Assembly: GCF_008905045.1 (NCBI RefSeq)
Contig: NZ_VWMY01000018.1
Coordinates: forward strand, 62,001-126,000
Source of the DNA: Streptomyces albicerus
GTDB taxonomy: Bacteria > Actinomycetota > Actinomycetes > Streptomycetales > Streptomycetaceae
Direction of reading: 5' to 3'
Length of the DNA stretch: 64,000 nucleotides
The notes beneath the pieces were generated by a model. It made no database searches, was not told the DNA's origin, and saw nothing but the letters and a program-made list of their open reading frames with translations. The position numbers and the translations under genes are program-made. Position 1 is the first letter of the stretch. Each line of letters begins with the position of its first letter. Shown here piece by piece: positions 16,517 through 25,325 of the stretch.

Positions 16517-17773
16517 GTGTCGCGAACAACCCGCACCATCGCCGCCGCGGCGGCCACAACCGCGCTACTGCTCGCCACCGCCTGCAACTCGGCGTCCACC
16601 AGCGGGACTTCGAAGGCCGAGAACTCCGTACGCGGAGTCACGGACGACTCGATCAAGGTCGGCGGCATCGTCTCCATGACCACCGCCAGCGGGTACTCGA
16701 AGAAGGACACGGACCTCGGCGCCAAGGCCCGCTTCGACCGTGCCAACGCCGAAGGCGGCGTGAACGGACGGGACATCGACTACCTGGGCGCGGAGGACGA
16801 CGGCCAGGATCCGGCCAAGAACCTCTCGGCGGCGCGCAAACTCGTCCAGCAGGACAAGGTGTTCGCGATCGCGCCGATGAGTTCGACGACGTTCTCCGGC
16901 GCGGACTTCCTGCAGAAGCAGAAGGTCCCCACCTTCGGCTGGGGCACACTGCCGTCCTTCTGCGGTCCGTCGTACATCTACGGCTTCGGCGGCTGCATGG
17001 TGCCGATGCCGGGCGGCACCATCTCGCAGACCTGGCCCGAGGGCCTCAAGAAGGTGATGGGCGGCGCAGCCGGCAAGAGCGTGGCGATCATCGCGAACGA
17101 CAGCGACGCGGGGACGTTCGGCATCCGCACGTACAAGCAGAGCTTCGCGTCGGCCGGTTTCAAGGTGACGTACGCGAAGCCGTCGGTGCCCGCGGCCTCC
17201 GCACCGAGCGACTGGTCGGCGTATACGAAGGAGATCCTGCGCAGTGACGGCGGCAAGGCGCCGGACGCGATCGTCTCGGTGATGCAGACCCCGTACAACA
17301 TCGGCCTGTTCACGGCGATCAAGCGCACGGGATACGCCGGTCTGCTCACCGATCCGACCGACTACGACCCCGGACTGCTCGCGAAGAGCGCGACGAAGAA
17401 GGCGCTGGACGGGGTGCACGTGCTGCTGTCGTTCCAGCCGTTCGAGCAGGACAGCGCGGCCATGACGCAGTTCAAGGAGGACATCAGGAAGGCGGCAGGT
17501 AAGGACGTGCCTCTGAACATGCACATGATGACCGGCTATATGTCCGCCGACCTGTTCCTCGCCATCGCGAAGAAGGCCGGCAAGGACCTGACCGTGGCGT
17601 CCTTCCAGAAGGCGGCGGACGGGTTCGCGGACACCGGCACGATGGTCGGCGACCGGGCCGAGCCCAAGGGGCAGAAGGAGTCGTTCGGTTGCGGGGCGCT
17701 CGTCCAGCTCAAGGACGGGAAGTACGTGGTGTCGGCGCCCTTCGAGTGCTATCAGCCGATCCCCTTCAAGTAG
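16517..17773 (+). CDS. Branched-chain amino acid-type ABC substrate-binding lipoprotein
   Basis: The 418-residue periplasmic-binding-type (Peripla_BP_6/LivK) protein has a signal peptide and lipobox LLATAC, Cys23 being the predicted lipidated residue. The mature domain starts VTDDSIKVGGIVSM and shows ANAEGGVNGRDIDYLGAEDD, typical of the class. It would capture a branched-chain amino acid, amide or similar ligand at the outer membrane face and deliver it to the fused permease encoded 75 bp downstream. GGAGGGGG precedes the GTG start. The true ligand cannot be told from sequence. Confidence 0.9.
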   Translation: MSRTTRTIAAAAATTALLLATACNSASTSGTSKAENSVRGVTDDSIKVGGIVSMTTASGYSKKDTDLGAKARFDRANAEGGVNGRDIDYLGAEDDGQDPAKNLSAARKLVQQDKVFAIAPMSSTTFSGADFLQKQKVPTFGWGTLPSFCGPSYIYGFGGCMVPMPGGTISQTWPEGLKKVMGGAAGKSVAIIANDSDAGTFGIRTYKQSFASAGFKVTYAKPSVPAASAPSDWSAYTKEILRSDGGKAPDAIVSVMQTPYNIGLFTAIKRTGYAGLLTDPTDYDPGLLAKSATKKALDGVHVLLSFQPFEQDSAAMTQFKEDIRKAAGKDVPLNMHMMTGYMSADLFLAIAKKAGKDLTVASFQKAADGFADTGTMVGDRAEPKGQKESFGCGALVQLKDGKYVVSAPFECYQPIPFK

Positions 17774-17847
17774 GCCCGCAAGCCGGCCCGGTTCAGGGGG
17801 CCTTGACTACTTGGCGACTTGAGGATTTGGGGATTTGAGGACTCGGC

Positions 17848-20800
17848 ATGTCGGACCTTCTCGGATTCGTACTGAGCGGACTGGTGTCGGGCGCGTTGTA
17901 CGCGCTGCTCGCCACTGGTCTCGTGCTCTCCTACTCGGCCTCGGGCCTCTTCAACTTCGCACACGGCGCGACCGCTTACCTGTGCGCGCTCGCCTTCTAC
18001 GAGCTGCACTCGGGCTTCGGCTGGCCCGCCGTACCGACGGCCGTGCTGCTGGTGTGCGTGGTGGCGCCCGTGCTGGGCTGGGGGCTCGACCGGCTGATGT
18101 TCCGCAAGCTGGCACGAGTTGGTGAGACGGCTCAAATCGTCGCCACCATCGGGTTGTTGGTGGCGCTGCCTGCGCTGGGGCTGTGGATCGTCGAGCTGCT
18201 GGAGGACGCGGGCGCGTCGGTGAAACCCGCCGAGAACCAGTTCGGACTGCCCGGTGTCGGGCCGAGTCCGGCGAAGTCCTGGCAGCTGACGGACGGCGTC
18301 GGCATCGACTCGGACCAGCTGATCACCTGGGTCACGACGGCGGTGGTGGCGGTCGGGCTGTGGATCCTGATGCGGCACACCCCACTGGGGCTGAAACTCC
18401 GGGCGGCCGTCGACAACCGCTCGCTGGTGGAGCTGCGCGGGATGAGCGCGGACCGGCTGTCGTCGATCGCCTGGATGCTGTCGTCGGGACTCGCGGGCCT
18501 GGCGGGCGTCCTGGCCACGCCTCTCCTCGGCCTGTCGGCCCACGACTTCACGCTCTTCCTCTTCGTCTCGGCGACGGCGGCGGTGCTCGGGCGCTTCGTC
18601 TCCATCCCGCTGGCGTTCGCGGGCGGGCTCGGGCTCGGGGTGCTGCAGAACCTGGTCGCCGGGTACGCGAGTTTCGCCGAGCGGATCACCGGATTCCGTA
18701 CCGCCGTGCCGTTCCTGATCCTCTTCGCCGGGCTGCTGCTGATGACGCGGCGCAGTCGTACGGCGGGCACCGCGGCCGTCGACGCGCCGCCGGTCGACTA
18801 TCTGGCGGGGCGGTCCTGGCTGCGGCGGTGGGGGCCGTGGACGGCGGCCGCGGTCCTGCTCGCGGTGGCCTTCTACACGGTCACGACCCCCTTCTGGAGC
18901 GGCATCCTCGCCCAAGGGCTCGCCCTTTCCCTGGTGTTCGTCTCCTTCACGGTGGTGACGGGGCTCGGCGCGATGGTGTCGCTGGCGCAGGCGACCTTCG
19001 TGACGGGCGCGGCGCTGGTGGCGGGGCTGCTGATGAGCCATGGTTGGCCGTTCATCGCGGCGGCCGCCGTGGGGACCTGCGCGGCGGCCGTGCTCGGTGC
19101 GCTGGTCGCCCTTCCCGCGCTACGGCTCGGCGGCCGCTCGCTGGCCCTCGCGACCCTAGCGCTCGCCTTCCTGGCGGACCAAGTCCTGTTCCAGATCGGC
19201 TGGTTGAGGAACGGCGACACGGGGTGGTCGATCCCCCGGCCGGCCTTCGGTCCGGTGGATCTGAACGACGACCGGGCTCTGGGCGTCGCACTGATCGTGC
19301 TGGTCGCCGCCGCTGTGGCCGCGCTCAGCGCACTGCGCGGCTCGCCGTCCGGCCGGGCGATGCTCGCGGTGCGCTCGGCGCCCGCGGCGGCGATGGCTTC
19401 CGGGGTGTCGGTGGTCCGCACCAAGCTGGTGCTGTTCACGCTGTCGGCCGGACTCGCGGGCTTCGGCGGCGTCATGTACGCGTCCTACAACACCCGTGTC
19501 ACCGCTACCGACTTCACCGCGATGACCGGACTGATCTGGCTCGCCGTGGTCGTCGCGGCGGGCCTGCGGCGCCCGCAGTTCGCGGTCGTCGCGGGGCTCG
19601 TGTACGCCCTCGTACCGCATCTCGTCTCGGACTACGTCACCGAGTCCGTGCACCTTCCGGTGATCCTCTTCGGCCTCGCGGGCCTGGCCCTGGCGAACGA
19701 TCCGGACGGGTACTGCGCGGCGGTGTCGGTGCGCGCCCATCGGAAGCGGCTGGCGCGCGGGACGCCGAAGGGGACGGAGTCCGGGACGGCCGGTGACGGA
19801 CTGGCCGCCTCAGAGCCCGGGACGGCTGGTGGGGTGCCGACCGTCACAGAGTCTGGGACCGGTGACGGGTCGACCGTCGCAGAGCCCGGGACGGCTGGTG
19901 ACCCGTCGGCCGCCGCGGCGGCCGCGTACGGCTCCGGCGCCGACGGTGACGCCCGGCCGACCGCACCCGCCTCCCCCGGCGAGCGGCCCGCCCTCCAGCT
20001 CCGCGGCATTCGCGCCGGATACGACGGAGCGCCCGTCCTGCACGGAGTGGACCTCGTGGTCCGCCCCGGCGAGATCCTCGCGCTGCTCGGCCCGAACGGG
20101 GCAGGAAAATCGACGACTTGCCGCGTCGCGGCGGGCCTGGTCGCTCCGCTCGGCGGCCGGGTGTACGTCGCCGGACGCGACGCCACCCGGGAAGGAGCCG
20201 TACGCCGGTCGCGGGCCGGAGTCGTGCTGGCCCCGGAGGGCCGGGGCATCTTCCCGGCGCTCACCATCGAGGAGAACCTCGCCCTGTATCTGCGTGAGAA
20301 GGACCAGCGCGAGGCCGTGTACGAGCGCTTCCCCGGCCTCGCCGGACGGCGCGGCGTCGCCGCCGGTTCCCTCTCCGGCGGTGAACAGCAGATGCTCGCC
20401 CTCGCCCCGCTCCTCCAGCGCCCGCCGAAAGTTCTGATCGCGGACGAACCGTCCCTCGGTCTCGCGCCACGCGTGGTCGACGACGTGTTCCGCCTCCTCA
20501 CCGAACTCCGCGACACCGGAACGGCGTTGCTCCTCGTCGAAGAGAAGGCGACCGAGGTGCTCGGGGTCGCCGACACGGTCGCGTACCTGGCGCAGGGGCG
20601 GGTGACGTGGTGCGGTCCACGTGCCGCCGTGGAGGCGGACCGCCTGACGGAGGCGTATCTGGGGCTGGCGGCCGGATCATCCGGCGAACCCGCCGCACCC
20701 GAGACCGCGGTGAACTCGGCGATGTCCGCGCCCTCGGCGACGTCGACGGCCTCAGCTGCCTCGGCGACCTCGACGACCTCGGCGACCTCGGCGAAGGACC

Positions 20801-20949
20801 GGCGCGACTCGGCCGAGAAGGCGATGGCCACGCCCGGGAACCAGCCGGGAGCCGCCGACGAAGAGCCTCCAAGCTCTCCCGACGGCGAGACAGCCGCGCC
20901 CCACCCCCGGCCCACGCCGTCCGACACCAAGGGAGTGGTCCGGCCATGA
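17848..20949 (+). CDS. Triple-fusion ABC importer: LivH permease-LivM permease-LivF ATPase
   Basis: The 1033-residue protein contains three proteins normally made separately. Residues 1-300 are a LivH-type permease; about 325-625 a LivM-type permease (MVSLAQATFVTGAALVAGL); about 715-945 a LivF-type ATPase with Walker A GPNGAGKST near 748, signature LSGGEQQ near 842 and Walker B VLIADEPSLGLAPR near 861. The permease and ATPase are joined by an 80-residue linker made of imperfect repeats (ESGTAGD, EPGTAGG, ESGTGDG, EPGTAGD). The C-terminal tail, about residues 950-1033, is Ser/Thr/Ala-rich. The stop overlaps the LivG start by ATGA. Frame is continuous and coding-biased throughout, so this looks a true fusion. 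Confidence 0.92.
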   Translation: MSDLLGFVLSGLVSGALYALLATGLVLSYSASGLFNFAHGATAYLCALAFYELHSGFGWPAVPTAVLLVCVVAPVLGWGLDRLMFRKLARVGETAQIVATIGLLVALPALGLWIVELLEDAGASVKPAENQFGLPGVGPSPAKSWQLTDGVGIDSDQLITWVTTAVVAVGLWILMRHTPLGLKLRAAVDNRSLVELRGMSADRLSSIAWMLSSGLAGLAGVLATPLLGLSAHDFTLFLFVSATAAVLGRFVSIPLAFAGGLGLGVLQNLVAGYASFAERITGFRTAVPFLILFAGLLLMTRRSRTAGTAAVDAPPVDYLAGRSWLRRWGPWTAAAVLLAVAFYTVTTPFWSGILAQGLALSLVFVSFTVVTGLGAMVSLAQATFVTGAALVAGLLMSHGWPFIAAAAVGTCAAAVLGALVALPALRLGGRSLALATLALAFLADQVLFQIGWLRNGDTGWSIPRPAFGPVDLNDDRALGVALIVLVAAAVAALSALRGSPSGRAMLAVRSAPAAAMASGVSVVRTKLVLFTLSAGLAGFGGVMYASYNTRVTATDFTAMTGLIWLAVVVAAGLRRPQFAVVAGLVYALVPHLVSDYVTESVHLPVILFGLAGLALANDPDGYCAAVSVRAHRKRLARGTPKGTESGTAGDGLAASEPGTAGGVPTVTESGTGDGSTVAEPGTAGDPSAAAAAAYGSGADGDARPTAPASPGERPALQLRGIRAGYDGAPVLHGVDLVVRPGEILALLGPNGAGKSTTCRVAAGLVAPLGGRVYVAGRDATREGAVRRSRAGVVLAPEGRGIFPALTIEENLALYLREKDQREAVYERFPGLAGRRGVAAGSLSGGEQQMLALAPLLQRPPKVLIADEPSLGLAPRVVDDVFRLLTELRDTGTALLLVEEKATEVLGVADTVAYLAQGRVTWCGPRAAVEADRLTEAYLGLAAGSSGEPAAPETAVNSAMSAPSATSTASAASATSTTSATSAKDRRDSAEKAMATPGNQPGAADEEPPSSPDGETAAPHPRPTPSDTKGVVRP

Positions 20950-21725
20950 CCAGCGTCCCCGCCCTCCAAGCCACCCGCGTCGGCGTCCGCTTCGGCGGAA
21001 TCCGTGCCCTCGACGACGTGAACCTCGCCCTGCACCCCGGGGAGATCTGCGGGCTCATCGGCCCGAACGGAGCCGGCAAGACCACCCTCTTCGACGTGCT
21101 CTCCGGCATCCGCCGGCCCGACGAGGGCCGCGTCCTGCTCGACGGTTCGGACATCACCCGCCGCTCCCCCGTCTGGCGCGCCCGGCACGGGATGCGCCGC
21201 ACGTTCCAGCGTCAGCAGCTGTTCGGCCAGCTCACGGTGGCCGACAACCTGCTGGTGGCCCAGGAGTGGCACGGTGGCGGAGGCGGGCTCGCGGCCGATC
21301 TGGTGGCGGCGCCGACGCGGCGTACGTACGAGAAGGACCGCCGCACCCGGGCCGCGGACGTGCTGCGTACCTGCGGGCTCGACGGCCTCGGCGGGACCTA
21401 CGCCGGCGCCCTCCCGGTCGGCCGGGCCCGCATGGTCGAACTCGCGCGGGCGGTCGCGGACCCGCCCAGGGTCCTGCTGCTGGACGAACCCGCTTCCGGA
21501 ATGACAGCTGACGAAAGACGTCATCTGTCATCTGTTATCTGTCATCTGTCAGACCAAGAGGGTTGTGCCGTCCTCCTCGTCGAGCACAACGTCGCCTTCG
21601 TCATGGAACTCTCCGCCCGAGTCGTCGTACTCGACCTGGGCCGCGTCCTCTCTGAGGGCACCCCCGCCGAGGTCCACGCCGACCAGCGGGTGAGGGACGC
21701 GTACCTGGGCACGACCGCGGGCTGA
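20946..21725 (+). CDS. LivG-type ABC importer ATPase
   Basis: The 259-residue ATPase has Walker A GPNGAGKT at residues 39-46, Walker B LLLDEP near 177, D-loop SGM and H-loop VEHN. The signature is LPVGRARMVE in place of LSGGQ, an altered form also seen in other LivG proteins. ATG at 20946 overlaps the previous stop; an upstream in-frame extension lies inside that gene and is rejected. Between the D-loop and the H-loop the DNA holds four 7-bp repeats. It pairs with the LivF domain of the fusion to power uptake. Confidence 0.92.
   Translation: MTSVPALQATRVGVRFGGIRALDDVNLALHPGEICGLIGPNGAGKTTLFDVLSGIRRPDEGRVLLDGSDITRRSPVWRARHGMRRTFQRQQLFGQLTVADNLLVAQEWHGGGGGLAADLVAAPTRRTYEKDRRTRAADVLRTCGLDGLGGTYAGALPVGRARMVELARAVADPPRVLLLDEPASGMTADERRHLSSVICHLSDQEGCAVLLVEHNVAFVMELSARVVVLDLGRVLSEGTPAEVHADQRVRDAYLGTTAG
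21521..21548. repeat. Heptanucleotide tandem repeat inside the LivG gene
   Basis: TCATCTG occurs at 21521, 21528 and 21542, with TTATCTG at 21535, giving four uninterrupted 7-bp units within the coding region (residues about 192-202). The tract is AT-rich compared with its surroundings. Gain or loss of one unit would shift the reading frame before the H-loop. Confidence 0.85.
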
Positions 21726-21729
21726 CGGT

Positions 21730-22518
21730 TCAGACGAGTTGGTAGCCCCGCATGTTCGTGAGCAGGAGGTAGCAGTCCTGCAGGGAGCCCGACGTGTCGC
21801 CGAGGGAGCGGTAGATGCCCCACTTGGGGCGTACGCGGTCGGCGAGGAACGTGTCGACGCCCGTCCGGGACTTGTCGATGACGGTCGTGGAGCCGTTCTT
21901 GAGGATCCAGCGGACGGAGCCCGCCGAGCCGTTGCCGACCTTGATCTGGAAGTCGACGTCGATCCATTTGTTGTGCAGGGGTTCGAGATCCGTGCGGCCG
22001 ACGAGGATGTCGTCCTCGAACAGCTTCAGCTCGATGGTCTGCACGCCGTTCACGCGCCTCAGCGACTGCACGACGATCGGGGAGGTCCCGGAGCCGGGCT
22101 GCTTCATCTGCATGATGTGGGTGAAGGTGGTGGTCGCCTTCAGGGAGCTCGGGATGTACATCGCGTATGTGACGCGCCAGGTCTGGCCCTCGGTCCACTT
22201 GAGGTAGCTGCTGCCGCTCCCCGTGCGCAGGCCGGTGACCTCGTGGCGCTGACGGTCCGTCGAGGTGTCACGGTCGACCGTGTGCATGTTGAAGCGCCAG
22301 TTGTCGCCCGTGGCGTAGATGTGCGGGGACGCGGCGGGGTGCGAGTCGGCGCGGTCGTCCTCGATGGTCTCGAAGGCGCCGAGCCCGTCGGCGCGCGCCG
22401 ACGGGGACCATTTGAGTTGCCAGGCGGCGGCGTGCGCGCCGGTGGCGGCGGGCAGGCCGACGGCCGTCGCCGCGCCGCCGAGTGCCGCGCCGAGCAGGTT
22501 CCGTCTTGTGGGGGTCAT
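21730..22518 (-). CDS. Tat-exported polysaccharide-lyase-like protein
   Basis: The 262-residue protein has a twin-arginine signal (TRRNLLGAALGGAATAVGLP) ending near AHA at residue 31. The mature part has features of concanavalin-fold heparin-lyase-I-like/PL20-type proteins: WRVTYAMYIPSSLKAT, FTHIMQMKQPG, HNKWIDVDFQIKVGNG and a C-terminal WGIYRSL. It is likely a secreted enzyme or binder of an acidic polysaccharide. I cannot settle the exact lyase family. It is convergent with the LivG gene and stands alone. Confidence 0.7.
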   Translation of the reverse strand: MTPTRRNLLGAALGGAATAVGLPAATGAHAAAWQLKWSPSARADGLGAFETIEDDRADSHPAASPHIYATGDNWRFNMHTVDRDTSTDRQRHEVTGLRTGSGSSYLKWTEGQTWRVTYAMYIPSSLKATTTFTHIMQMKQPGSGTSPIVVQSLRRVNGVQTIELKLFEDDILVGRTDLEPLHNKWIDVDFQIKVGNGSAGSVRWILKNGSTTVIDKSRTGVDTFLADRVRPKWGIYRSLGDTSGSLQDCYLLLTNMRGYQLV

Positions 22519-22543
22519 GGGGCTCTCACCTCGTCGTCGAGTT

Positions 22544-22556
22544 CATGTACATGTAC
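22544..22556. promoter_or_regulatory. CATGTACATGTAC palindromic motif before the lyase-like gene
   Basis: Overlapping perfect palindromes (CATGTACATG, GTACATGTAC) sit 26-38 bp upstream of the leftward lyase-like gene, where promoter or operator elements are expected. The regulator is unknown. Confidence 0.35.
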
Positions 22557-22743
22557 CTCGTTCACCGACGTGTAACAGAGTTCCCGGCATGACGGGACGC
22601 GGTCAATGGTTCGGACCTGCGTGCTCGGGTACCTTTCCAGCCAATCTCCGATTCGATCGGCGAACGCACGGGACAGGAATGCACAACGGACCGTGATCGT
22701 TGACGATGGGAGTACCACCCGACGACTGAAGGATCGAGAGCTC

Positions 22744-23577
22744 GTGAGCAAGGTCCCCCCGATCATCCTGAACAACGGCGTCGAGATGCCTCAGCTGGGC
22801 TTCGGTGTCTGGCAGGTGCCGGACGACGAGGCGGAGCGAGCCGTCGCCACCGCGCTGGAGGCCGGGTACCGCAGCATCGACACCGCCGCGATCTACGGCA
22901 ACGAAGAGGGCACCGGCAAGGGTCTCGCCGCCTCCGGTGTCGCCCGGAAGGACCTCTTCGTCACCACCAAGCTCTGGAACGGCGACCAGGGGTACGAGGC
23001 GACGCTGCGCGCCTTCGACGCGTCTCTGGAGAAGCTCGGCCTCGATTACATCGACCTGTATCTCATCCACTGGCCGATGCCGGCCCGGGGCACGTACATC
23101 GACACGTACAAGGCCTTCGAGAAGCTCCACGCGGACGGCCGCGCCAAGTCCATCGGTGTCTCCAACTTCCTTCCGGAGCACCTGGAGAAGCTGATCGAGG
23201 CGACGTCCGTCATCCCGGCCGTCAACCAGATCGAGCTGCACCCGCATCTGCAGCAGCGCGCGGCCCGTGAGTACCACGCGGAGCAGGGCATCGCCACGGA
23301 GGCCTGGTCGCCGCTCGGCCAGGGCAGGGGCCTCCTGGAGGTCCCTGCCATCGTGGCCATCGCCCAGAAGCACGGCCGTACGCCCGCGCAGGTCGTTCTG
23401 CGCTGGCACCTCCAGCTCGGGAACGTGGTGATTCCGAAGTCCGTGACGCCGTCCCGGATCCAGGAGAACATCGAGGTCTTCGACTTCTCCCTGGACACCG
23501 AGGACATCGCCGCGATCAGCGCACTCAACGAGGACCGCCGTCTGGGCCCCGACCCGGCGGTGCTCAACACGGCCTGA
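22744..23577 (+). CDS. Aldo/keto reductase
   Basis: The 277-residue TIM-barrel oxidoreductase of the AKR5-like bacterial group has all four catalytic residues: Asp46 and Tyr51 (IDTAAIYGNE), Lys76 (TTKLW), His109 (LIHWP). NADPH-binding IPKSVTPSRIQEN is near residue 229. The start is GTG 22744, where the family alignment begins (VPPIILNNGVEMPQLGFG). An in-frame extension upstream is not family-like. Substrates are probably small aldehydes, ketones or diketogluconate-like sugars. It is followed by a strong terminator. Confidence 0.93.
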   Translation: MSKVPPIILNNGVEMPQLGFGVWQVPDDEAERAVATALEAGYRSIDTAAIYGNEEGTGKGLAASGVARKDLFVTTKLWNGDQGYEATLRAFDASLEKLGLDYIDLYLIHWPMPARGTYIDTYKAFEKLHADGRAKSIGVSNFLPEHLEKLIEATSVIPAVNQIELHPHLQQRAAREYHAEQGIATEAWSPLGQGRGLLEVPAIVAIAQKHGRTPAQVVLRWHLQLGNVVIPKSVTPSRIQENIEVFDFSLDTEDIAAISALNEDRRLGPDPAVLNTA

Positions 23578-23598
23578 CCGCAGGGTCGTACGACAACC

Positions 23599-23633
23599 GA
23601 AGCCGCCGCCCGATGCGTTCGGGCGGCGGCTTC
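23599..23633. terminator. Strong hairpin after the aldo/keto reductase gene
   Basis: A perfect 15-bp stem, GAAGCCGCCGCCCGA paired with TCGGGCGGCGGCTTC, has a 5-nt loop and begins 22 bp after the stop codon. Confidence 0.85.
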
Positions 23634-23766
23634 GTCATGAGTGCCGGCGCTCTGCCGACGCGGTGTCGTGGATGCGGCGGGCGGGTGAGCCAAGGCGCGG
23701 CCTCCTCGCCGCGGGGCCGGAGATCGGCCAGGCTCGCGCGAGTACCCGTGCAGGGGTCACGCATAC

Positions 23767-23796
23767 GTCCATGCAGGTCACGTAGATGTCCATGCA
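23767..23796. promoter_or_regulatory. Direct repeat before the chitosanase gene
   Basis: GTCCATGCA occurs at 23767-23775 and 23788-23796, exactly 21 bp apart (two helical turns), 60-90 bp before the chitosanase start. It may be a tandem binding site. It does not match the DasR consensus. Confidence 0.35.
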
Positions 23797-23856
23797 TTCG
23801 TCGGAGGCACGTCGCCTTGTCGCGCGGCTTCCCCGAAGCCCAGAGGGGTCCCCACT

Positions 23857-24567
23857 TTGCGCATTCGAACTCTCGCCCTCGCCACGACCGCCGGTGCCGC
23901 GCTGCTCGCCGCCGCGGCGCTCCCGGCGGACGCCGTACCCGCGCGGGCACAGGCGGACGCCGTCCCCGCGCAGGCCCGGGAGGGAAGCGTCACCGCCGAC
24001 GCCCTGCTCGCGAAGGTGACGTCCTGTTCGCAGATCTCGAACGGCAGATACCGCACCGACGAGAACACGGCGGCCACCGTCCCCGTGTGCGACAAGAACG
24101 GCGCGGTGTTCTGGAAGGCCGACATGGACATCGACTGCGACGGCCAGGTCACCGCGGAGTGCAACGAAGACACCGACCCGTGGTTCCAGGACCAGACGGC
24201 CTTTCCCCAGTCCGACGGCAGGCCGCTGAACTCCGAGACGCTCCCGCACGTCGTCGTGCCCAGCCCCAGCGGCATCTGGGACTACGCCGGCGCCGGCGTC
24301 AAGGGCGGCAGTGTGGCGGCGGTGATCTACGACAACCAGGTCCAGTACGCGGTCGTCGGCGACACCGGCCCCTCGAAGATCATCGGCGAGGCCTCGTACG
24401 CCACCGCCCGGGCCCTCGGCATCGATCCCGACCCGGCGACCGGCGGCACCGGCTCGGGAGTGACGTACATCGTCTTCACCAACTCCCGCGTCTCCCCGAT
24501 CGAAAGCCACAGCGCGGCGGTGTCCCTCGGTGAGGAACTGGCGAAGCGGTTCCTGCAGAACAACTGA
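23857..24567 (+). CDS. Secreted chitosanase, GH75 family
   Basis: The 236-residue exported protein has a signal peptide to about residue 26. The catalytic domain matches GH75 (fungal-type) chitosanases: FWKADMDIDCDGQVTAECN, GIWDYAGAGVKGG and AVVGDTGPSKIIGEAS. Asp169 and Glu178 have the nine-residue spacing of the catalytic pair reported for Aspergillus GH75 enzymes (Asp160/Glu169). It would hydrolyse chitosan outside the cell. It is monocistronic and ends before a strong bidirectional hairpin. Confidence 0.88.
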   Translation: MRIRTLALATTAGAALLAAAALPADAVPARAQADAVPAQAREGSVTADALLAKVTSCSQISNGRYRTDENTAATVPVCDKNGAVFWKADMDIDCDGQVTAECNEDTDPWFQDQTAFPQSDGRPLNSETLPHVVVPSPSGIWDYAGAGVKGGSVAAVIYDNQVQYAVVGDTGPSKIIGEASYATARALGIDPDPATGGTGSGVTYIVFTNSRVSPIESHSAAVSLGEELAKRFLQNN

Positions 24568-24595
24568 GTAAGACGTAGGAGTGGGCAGGCGGAGC

Positions 24596-24633
24596 TCCGG
24601 CCCGCCCGGCAGCACGAGGCCGGGCGGGCCGGA
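24596..24633. terminator. Bidirectional terminator hairpin
   Basis: TCCGGCCCGCCCGGC pairs perfectly with GCCGGGCGGGCCGGA around an 8-nt loop. It lies between the convergent chitosanase gene and SDR remnant and can end transcripts from both sides. Confidence 0.85.
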
Positions 24634-24653
24634 AACCCGTCAGCCCCCGTGGC

Positions 24654-25290
24654 TCAGACCGGCTGGCCGATCGGCCGTACGACCACGGTGTTCACATCGA
24701 CTCCGCTCGGCTGCCGGATCGCCCAGACGACCGACTCCGCGAGCTGGTCCGAGGTGAGCAGGTGCCCGGGCGGCAGGCTGCCGTAGCTGTCCCAGAACGG
24801 TGTCTCCACGCGGACGGGCGAGATCAGGGTGACTCCCACGCCGTACTCGGTGACCTGTCGCCGGGTGTTCTCGGCGAGCCCGGTCACGGCCCACTTCGTC
24901 GCGCCGTAGAGGTTGCCGGGCCCGTGGACGTGCCCGGCGACGCTGCCGACGAGCACGGTCCGCCCCCGTGTCTCCTTCAGCCGGTCGATCGACGCGCGGA
25001 TGAGCAGCGCGGGCCCGAGCACGTTGGTCAGCACCATGTCCCGCCAGCCGGCCGGATCGCCCTCGGCGACGGTGTCGTGCGTGGCGAACCCGGCGTTGGC
25101 GACGACGGTGTCGAGCCGTCCGAACTCCTTCACCGTCGCCTCGACGGCCGCCTGGACGTGGTCGTAGTCGGCCGCGTCCCCGCGATGGTCAACAGCGCCT
25201 CGGGCTCGCCAAGTTGCTCCGCGAACCCGCGCAAGCGCTCCACCCCGCGCCCCGTCACCCGGTGCCTCTGAAGCGCACTCGATGTCAACC
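24654..25290 (-). pseudogene. Truncated, frameshifted short-chain dehydrogenase gene
   Basis: From about 25180 leftwards the frame encodes a clear SDR: VVANAGFATHDT, then GSVAGHVHGPGNLYGATKWA with the catalytic Ser, Tyr and Lys. To its right the matching sequence (RHRVTGRGVERLRGFAEQLG, ending LLTIA) is in another frame; one base is missing near 25185. The N-terminal glycine-rich cofactor motif and a start codon in either frame are absent. So the gene has lost its 5' end and carries a frameshift. An open frame to 25310 exists but its first 45 residues are out-of-frame sequence. Confidence 0.75.
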
Positions 25291-25325
25291 CATGCCGGCA
25301 GGGGCTGCACCCCGTCGCGAAGCGC

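Noticed and set aside
24654..25310. Treating the SDR open frame as an intact gene
   Set aside because: Its first 45 residues are out-of-frame sequence and the cofactor-binding motif is missing.
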